Positions 57,646-64,000 of a DNA stretch of 64,000 nucleotides are shown piece after piece (the stretch's first letter is position 1; each line of letters begins with the position of its first letter). A program made the translations under genes and the position numbers. The notes beneath the pieces are model-generated. The model was not told the DNA's origin and did not search any database. It saw only the letters and a list, made by a program, of their open reading frames with translations. The stretch is taken from positions 15,934,563 through 15,998,562 of the forward strand of contig LNAC01000003.1 in the NCBI GenBank assembly GCA_002007465.1, in the 5' to 3' direction. The DNA is from Ailurus styani. Its lineage: Eukaryota; Chordata; Mammalia; Carnivora; Ailuridae.

Positions 57646-60628
57646 TGGGTTTTTGTATACTATGGGCAAATACATAGTGGTGCAATTGCTGGATCATAAG
57701 ATAGCTCTATTTTTAACTTTTTGAGAAAACTTCACACTGTTTTCTAGAGTATGGCTGCACCAGTTTGCATTCCCGCTAACAGTGTAAGAGGATTCTCCTT
57801 TCTCCACATCCTTGCCAACATCTGTTGTTTCCTGTGTTGTTAATTTTAGCCATTCTTACAATGAGTCGATATCTCACTGTAGTTTTGATTTGTATTTCCC
57901 TGATGATGATTGATGTTGAGTATCTTTTCATGTGTCTGTTTGCCATCTGGATGTCTTTAGAAAAATGTCTATTCATGTCTTCTGCCCATTTCTTAACTGG
58001 AATATTTATTTTTGGGGTGTTGAGTTTGATAAGTTCTTTACAGATTTTGTATACTAACCCTTTATCTGATATTCATTTGTAAATCTTCTCCCATTCCAAA
58101 AGGTGCTTTTAGTTCTGTTGATTCTTTCACTGTGCAGAAGCTTTTTGTCTTGATGAAGTCCCAAAAGTTCATTTTTGCTTTTGTTTCCCTTGCCTGAGGA
58201 GATGTATCTAGTAAAGTTGTTATTGCCAGTGTTAAAGAGGTGCCTGTGTTCTCCTCTAGCATTTTTATGGTTTTCTGTCTCAAGTTTAGGTCTTTCATCC
58301 ATTTTGAATTTATTTTTGTGTTTGGTATAAGATAGTGGTCCAGTTCATTTTTCTGCATATCACTGTCCCGTTTTTCCAACACACCATTCATTGAAGAGAC
58401 AGTCTTTTTTCCACTGAATATTCTTTCTTGTTTTGTTGCAGATTAGTTGATCATATTGTTGTGGATTCATTTCTGGGCTTTCTGTTCTGCTCCATTGATC
58501 TATGTGTCTGTTTTTGTGTCAGCACTATAACATCTTGAAAAAGACTACAGCTTTATAATATAAATTGAAGTCCAGAATTCTGAGGCCTCTTTGTTTGCTT
58601 CTCTTTTTCAAGATTGTTTTGACTATTTGGGATTTTTTTTGTGGCTCCATGCAACTTTTAGGATTGTTTATTCTCACTTGGTAAAAAACGTTGGTAGTAT
58701 TTTGATGAAGATTGTGTTAAATGTGTAGATCGCTTTGGGTAGTAGAGACATTTGAACAATATTTATTTTTCCAATCCATGAGCATGGACTATCTTTCCAT
58801 TTCTTTGTGTCATCTTCATATTCTTTCATAAGTGTTTTATAGTTTTCAGAGTACAGATCTTTTACCTCTTTGGTTAGGTTTATTCCTAGGATCTTATGGA
58901 TTTGGGTGCAGTAGTAAATGGGATCAATTCATTGATTTCTCTTTCCGCTGTTTCATTATTGTCATATAGAAATGCAATAGATTTATGTATGTTAATTTTG
59001 TATTCTGTGACTTTGCTGAATTTGTGTATCACTTCTAGCAATTTTGGTGAAATCTTTTGGGTTTTCTTTCTTTTTGGGGGGTTGGGGTTCTGCACAGAGT
59101 ATTATTTCATCTGTGAAAAGAGAAAGTTTGACTTCTTCCTTACCAATTTGGATACCTTTTCTTTTTATTGTCTGGTTGTTTAAGCTAGGACTTCCAGTTC
59201 TATGTTAAATAACTGTGGTAAGGGTGGACATTCCAATCTTGCTCCTGACTATAGAGGAAAAACTCTGTTTTTCCTTATTGATGATGATATTCACTGTGGG
59301 TTTTTGATATGTGGCCTTTATGATGTTGAGGTATGTTCCCTCTATCCCTACTTTGTTGAGGGTTTTTATCAAGAATGGATGTTGTACTTTGTCAAATGTT
59401 TTTTTCTGCATCTGTTGAGAGGATCATATGGTTCTTATCCTTTCTTTTATCAGTGTGTTAGATCACATTGATTGATTTGTGAATATTGAACCACACTTGC
59501 ACCTCAAGAATAAATCCCACTTGATTGTGGTGAATGATTCTTTTAATGTACTGTTGGATTTTATTTGCTAGTATCTTGTTGAGAATGTTTGCATCCATAT
59601 TCATCAGGGATATGGTCTATAATTCTCTTTTCTGGTGAGGTCTTTATATGATTTTGGAAATCAAAGTGTTGCTGCTCATAGAATGAGTTTGGAAGTTTGT
59701 CTTCCATTTCTATTTTTTGAGACAGTTTGAGAAGAATATGTATTAACTCTCTTTTAAATGTTTGGTAGAACTCCTCTGGGAAGCCATCTGGCCCTGGGCT
59801 TTTGTTTGTTGGGAGATTTTTGATTATCAATTTAATTTCTTTGTTGGTTATGGGTCTTTTCAAATTTTCTATTTCTTCCTGTTTCAGCTTTGGTCATTTA
59901 TAAGCTTCTAGGAACTTATCCATTTCTTCCTGATTGCCCAATTTGTTAGCATATAATTTCTCACAATATTCTCTTATAATTGTTATATTTCTGTGGCGTT
60001 GGTTATTATCTCTCTTCTCTCATTCAAATTTTATTTATTTGGGACCTTTCTCTTTTCTTTTTGGTGAGTCTGGCTAGGGTTTCTTCAATTTTATCAATTC
60101 TAAAAAAACAAAACAAAACAAAACCAGTTTCATTGATCTGTTCTGCTCTTTTGTTGTCTCTCCTCTATCATTTAGTTCTGCTCTAGTCTGCTATTTTCCT
60201 TCCTCTGCTGCCTTTAGGCTTCACTTGTTGTTTTTTTCTAGCTCCTTTAGATGTAAGATTAGGTTGTGTATTTGAGATTTTTCTTGCTTCTTGAGGTAGG
60301 CCTGTATTGCTATATACTTAGCATATGCTTACAAATACTTACTATATGCTTATACTTCTTATGACTGTTTTTGCTATATCCCAAAGGTTTTGGACTGTTT
60401 TCGTTTTTATTTATTCCATGTATTTTTTTAATTTGTTCTTTAATTTCCTAGTTAACTCATTAGTTTTTAGTAGGATGTTCTTCAATATGGATGTATTTGT
60501 GGTCTTTACAATTTTTTTCTTGTGGTTACTTCAAGGTTCGCAGTGTTGTGGTCCGAAAATATGTATGGTATGGTCTAAATCATTTTGTACATATTGAGGC
60601 TTGATATGCGATCTAGTAAGTGATCTAT

Positions 60629-61410
60629 ATTTTTAATTGTGATAAAATTTGCATAGCATAAAAATCACCTTTATAAACCTACAATTCAGTGGTTTTTAAT
60701 ATATGCACAAAAGCATGAAACTTTGTTATATAATCCCAGAATATTTTTCACACCCCAGTAAAGAGACCAAATACCTATTAGTATCACTGTCTATTCCAAC
60801 CTCCCAACTCAACCTCTGTCTACTTTTAATCTATTATCTTTCTTTCTTGATTTGCTTGTTTTGGACATTTCATGTTAACGGAATCATAAAACATATAGTC
60901 TTTTGTATTTGGATTCTTTCACTTAGCATAATGTTTTCAAGGTTTATCTATGTTCTTGTAGGTATTTGTTATTCTTTATGGCTGAAATATATTCATTCCA
61001 AGAATATACCATATTTGTTTATCCCTTCATCAATTGATTGACATTATCAATAATTGACCTCTTATAAATACTGCTATAAACATTTGTGTACAAGTTTTTG
61101 TGCGGACTTCCATTTTCAGTTTTCCTGGGTATATAGAGAGAAGGATGGTATACATAGAGAAGGATGGTATACTTCTGGACCACATGGTACTTTAAGTTCA
61201 TCTTTGTGAGGAATTGCCCAACCATTTTCCAAAGCAACTGAATCATTGCACATTCCTACCATCAATATATGAGCATTCCAATTCTCTCATGACTGCCAAA
61301 ACTCTATTTTCTGTCTTTTTAATTAAAGACCTTCCTCTAAGTAAGAAGTGATATCTCATTGAGGTTTGAATTTGCATTTGTCTAATAATGTTGAGCAACT
61401 TTTGTCTTTT
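60629..61410 (-). mobile_element. Older L1 3' end (L1MB/L1ME-like), minus
   Basis: 'acctacaattcagtggtttttaatat', 'ggaatcataaaacatatagtc', 'tttcacttagcataatgttttcaaggtttatc', 'gtttatcccttcatcaattgattgacatt', 'caaccattttccaaagcaac' in order. Distinct from the L1s on both sides because 3' UTR and ORF2 end are repeated again from 61,635. A 20-bp direct repeat (GAGAAGGATGGTATAC twice) lies at 61,137-61,172. Confidence 0.8.
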
Positions 61411-61634
61411 GTGGCCATATATATATAAATCAATAGGATTATATTAATATAGTTATGTTAATTATATTGTTATATTAATATAATCATGTCGATTATTATC
61501 AACATAATTATATTAACATAACAGATATAATTATCAATAAAATATTAACTAATATAATTATGATTATTATATATTAAATAATGGGCATATAGAAGTGTAT
61601 GCATATATACCTGACATGGCTATTCAAACCCTTT
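61411..61634. repeat. AT-rich low-complexity (ATTATA)n tract
   Basis: Degenerate repeats of ATTATATTAATATA-type words between two L1s; probably an expanded A-rich L1 tail. Confidence 0.75.
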
Positions 61635-64000
61635 ACCCTTTTTTAAATTAAATATATTTGACATGTAACATTGTATAAGTTTAAGTGTACAGCATGCTGC
61701 TTTGGTATAATTATATTTGTAATATAATCCCCAATATAGTGATATTGATACCATATTACATAATTATAGTATAATTTAGTATATATTATAGACAGTAATA
61801 GTATAAAATATAGTATAAAAATGATATCAATACATAGTAATCCCAATATTATTGTCTATATTTATTATATTATACCTTAGGTCTCTATGATTTATTTACT
61901 ACTTGTTATAAGTTTGTACCTTAAACATGATTACTCTTATACCCCACCCTTGCCTCCTGGTAAACACCATTTTTACTCTTTTTTTTTTTTACAAGTTTAA
62001 CATTTTTAGGTTCCACCTGTAAGTGATATCATACAGTACTTATCTTTCTCTGACTTATCTTGCCTAGCATAAAGTATTCAGGGTCCATTCGTATTGTCAC
62101 AAATGAGAGGATATCGTCATTTTTCACAGCCTGAATAATATTCGTTGTGTATATATACCACATCCTTTTTACTCATTCATCCATTGATGGACATTTGGGT
62201 TTTTTCTATATCTTGGGCATTGTGAATAATGTTTCAATAAACGTGGGAGCACATGTACTGCATAGAAACCCCGTTTTCATTTCCTTTGGGTATATACTCA
62301 GAAGTGTAATTGCTAGATCATAGGGTAGGCCTATTTTTAACTTCTTTTTATTTTTAATGTATTTTTAAGATTTTATTTATTTGTCAGAGAAAGAGAGTGC
62401 ACAAGCACAGGGAGTGGCAGGCAGAGGAAGAGGCATGTTCCTAGCTGAGCAAAGAGCCCAATGTGGGACTTGATCCCAGGACCCCGGGGTCATGCCTGAA
62501 CTGAAGGCAGACGTTTAACCAACTGAGCCACCAAGATGTCTCTATTTTTAATTTTTTAAGGAACCTTCATATTGTTTTCCATGGTGGCTGGACCATTTTA
62601 CATTCCTGCCAACATGTATAAGGTTTCCCTTCATGTCCTCACCAGTGCCTGTTGTCTCTTATTTTATAGCCATTCTAACAGGTCTGAGGTGATATCTTGT
62701 TTGGTTTTGATTTGCATTTCCCTGGTGATTAGTGATGTTGAATATCTCCTCATGTATCTGCTAAGCATTTTGATGTCCTCTTTGGAAAAATGTTTGTTTA
62801 GTTCTTCGCATTTTTTTTTTAATTTGGGTTGTTTTGTTGTTGTTATTGACTGAGGTCTACGTATCTTTTGGATATTAATCAAACATATGGTTTGCAAAAA
62901 TTTTCTCATTCTGTTGGTTATTTATATTTTTCATCTTTGTTTTACTTTATTTATCCTCATTTTATTTTTTCCTTTGCACTGCAGAAGCTTTTGAGTTTGA
63001 TGTAGTCTCATTTATTAATTTTTGATTTTGTTGTTTGTGCTCTTAGCATCATGTCCAAAAAAGCATTGCCAAGATTATTATCAATGAGCTTCTTCCCTAC
63101 ATCTTTGTCTAGAAGTTTTATGGTAGCAGGTTTTGAGTAATCTTTGGAGTTAAGTTTTGTGTGTGATATGAGATAGAGTCTAATTTCATTATTCTGCATG
63201 TATTTCTCCAGTTTTTCAACACCATTTTTTGAAGAGATTATCCTTTTCCCTTTGGGTATTTTTGGATCTCTTGTTGAGTATTTGTCAACCATATATGCTG
63301 AGATTGAATTCTGGGCTCTCTGTTCTGTTCCATTGGCTGCTGTGTCTGTTTTGTGCAAGTACCATACCATTTAATACATGGCTTTGTAGTACAGTTTGAA
63401 ATATGGAAGCATGATATCTCTGACACTTTTTTTCCCCTCAGGATTACTTTGGCTATGTAGAGTCTTTTGTGACTCCACACAAATTTTAGGGTTATTTCTT
63501 CTATTTTGTGAAGAATGCCTTTGGTCTTTTGGTGGGGATTGCTTTAAAACTGTTCCTGTCTTTGGGTAGTGTGGCCACCTTAACAGTATTAATTCTCCAT
63601 GAACATGAATGTGTTCCCTTTTGTATATTCAATTTCTTTCATCAATCCTTATAGTTTTTATCGTGCAGATCTACTTTCTTGTTTAAATTTATTCCTAAGC
63701 ATTTTGTTGTTTTTGTTGTTATTGTGAATTGAGTAGTCTTTTTATTTCTTTTTCAGATGCTTCATCACTATTGTAAAAGAATGTAATTTATTTCTGCATG
63801 TTGATTTTGTATCCTGCTGCTTTACTGAAATTGATTAATTCCACCAATTTTTTAATTTACTTTTTGGGATTTTTCTATATATAAGATCGTATCATCAGCA
63901 AATAGCAACAATTTTACTTCTTTCTTTCCAATGTGGATGCTTTTTTTTCTTTGTCTTACCTAATTGGTCTGGCTGGGACTTCTAATACAATATTCAATAG
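61635..64000 (-). mobile_element. L1, minus, continues past the window edge
   Basis: Left edge is an L1 3' terminus ('tttgacatgtaacattgtataagtttaagtgtacagcat'), then 3' UTR, ORF2 C-terminal region and, at 63,902-63,891 on the minus strand, a preserved F-A-D-D catalytic tetrad within L-L-F-A-D-D-T-I-L. Frames elsewhere are interrupted. A SINE sits at 62,362-62,540. The remaining 5' part lies beyond 64,000. Confidence 0.9.
62362..62540 (-). mobile_element. CAN-SINE nested in L1, minus
   Basis: TTTTTAAGATTTTATTTATTTGTCAG, purine body, 'gacttgatcccaggaccccgg', 'gtttaaccaactgagccacc'. CTATTTTTAA-like words on both sides are a plausible but ambiguous target duplication. The head is more diverged than the young copies. 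Confidence 0.92.

Larger units (their letters stand above)
56755..60628 (-). mobile_element. Carnivore L1, minus, about 3.5 kb, 5'-truncated, with two nested SINEs
   Basis: Left edge is the L1 3' terminus ('tttttatttaaattccaactagttaacat'); the sequence then reads back through the 3' UTR, ORF2 C-terminus, reverse transcriptase and into the endonuclease region near 60,600. On the minus strand the ORF2 residues [18 protein letters not shown] are clear at about 59,800, and [22 protein letters not shown] at about 59,400. The catalytic tetrad position (59,117-59,106) reads F-T-D-E instead of F-A-D-D, and frames are broken, so it is inactive. SINEs lie at 57,018-57,178 and 57,458-57,645. The 5' part of the endonuclease, ORF1 and the 5' UTR are absent. 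Confidence 0.93.

Noticed and set aside
60629..61410. Same element as the L1 starting at 61,635
   Set aside because: 3' UTR and ORF2-end sequence appear twice, so these are two insertions.
1..64000. A novel defence, biosynthetic or other gene system
   Set aside because: I read all parts for clustered coding frames and found none; the window is repeat-rich non-coding mammalian DNA.

Overview
This is non-coding, repeat-rich mammalian nuclear DNA. The genome is that of a caniform carnivore, most likely a mustelid. The evidence is 24 copies of the carnivore tRNA-derived CAN-SINE (tRNA-like head with GGTGGCTCAGT, CT-rich body, AATAAAATCTT plus poly(A) tail), many with the GTGGGTTAAAGCCTCTGCC head that I associate with mustelids, together with carnivore-type LINE-1 3' ends. 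The family-level placement is inference. I found no protein-coding gene, exon, tRNA, rRNA or CRISPR array. Every open reading frame is short (165 codons or fewer), and each is transposon-derived, made of simple repeat, or explicable as chance in about 65% AT DNA.

Layout. 1-2935: old sense-strand L1 with a younger L1 3'-end insertion and a SINE. 3000-13100: mostly unassigned AT-rich sequence with a MIR, an L2-like tail, LTR-like fragments and two SINEs. 13.1-16.7 kb: SINEs, a reversed 5'-truncated L1 and an ERVL-MaLR 3' part (internal sequence plus LTR). 19.6-20.8 kb: an inverted, twin-priming-like old L1. 21.3-37.6 kb: a long stretch poor in young repeats, with MIR/L2 relics and a few SINEs. 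37.6-41.6 kb: a young carnivore L1 split by a SINE, then an ancient L1. 43.2-45.4 kb: antisense ancient L1 pieces. 46.2 kb: a compact CpG-rich solo LTR with a 5-bp target duplication. 48.3-49.9 kb: two further LTRs. 50.2-50.7 kb: two opposed MIRs. 56.2-64.0 kb: a dense L1 block (four or five separate L1s, mostly antisense) with three SINEs nested in it.

The most checkable observation concerns the assembly. The window has exactly five single N characters (629, 814, 34481, 47951, 53788). Three join near-identical direct duplicates (119, about 200 and 112 bp), one abuts a 536-bp almost perfect palindrome, and one sits inside a young L1 insertion. These look like contig joins where overlapping or folded-back ends were not merged, so they are probably false duplications rather than biology.

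Nothing here works together as a gene system. The functional content is the record of retrotransposition (target duplications, nesting order, inversions), plus possible but unproven regulatory elements such as the solo LTR with its YY1-type motif.
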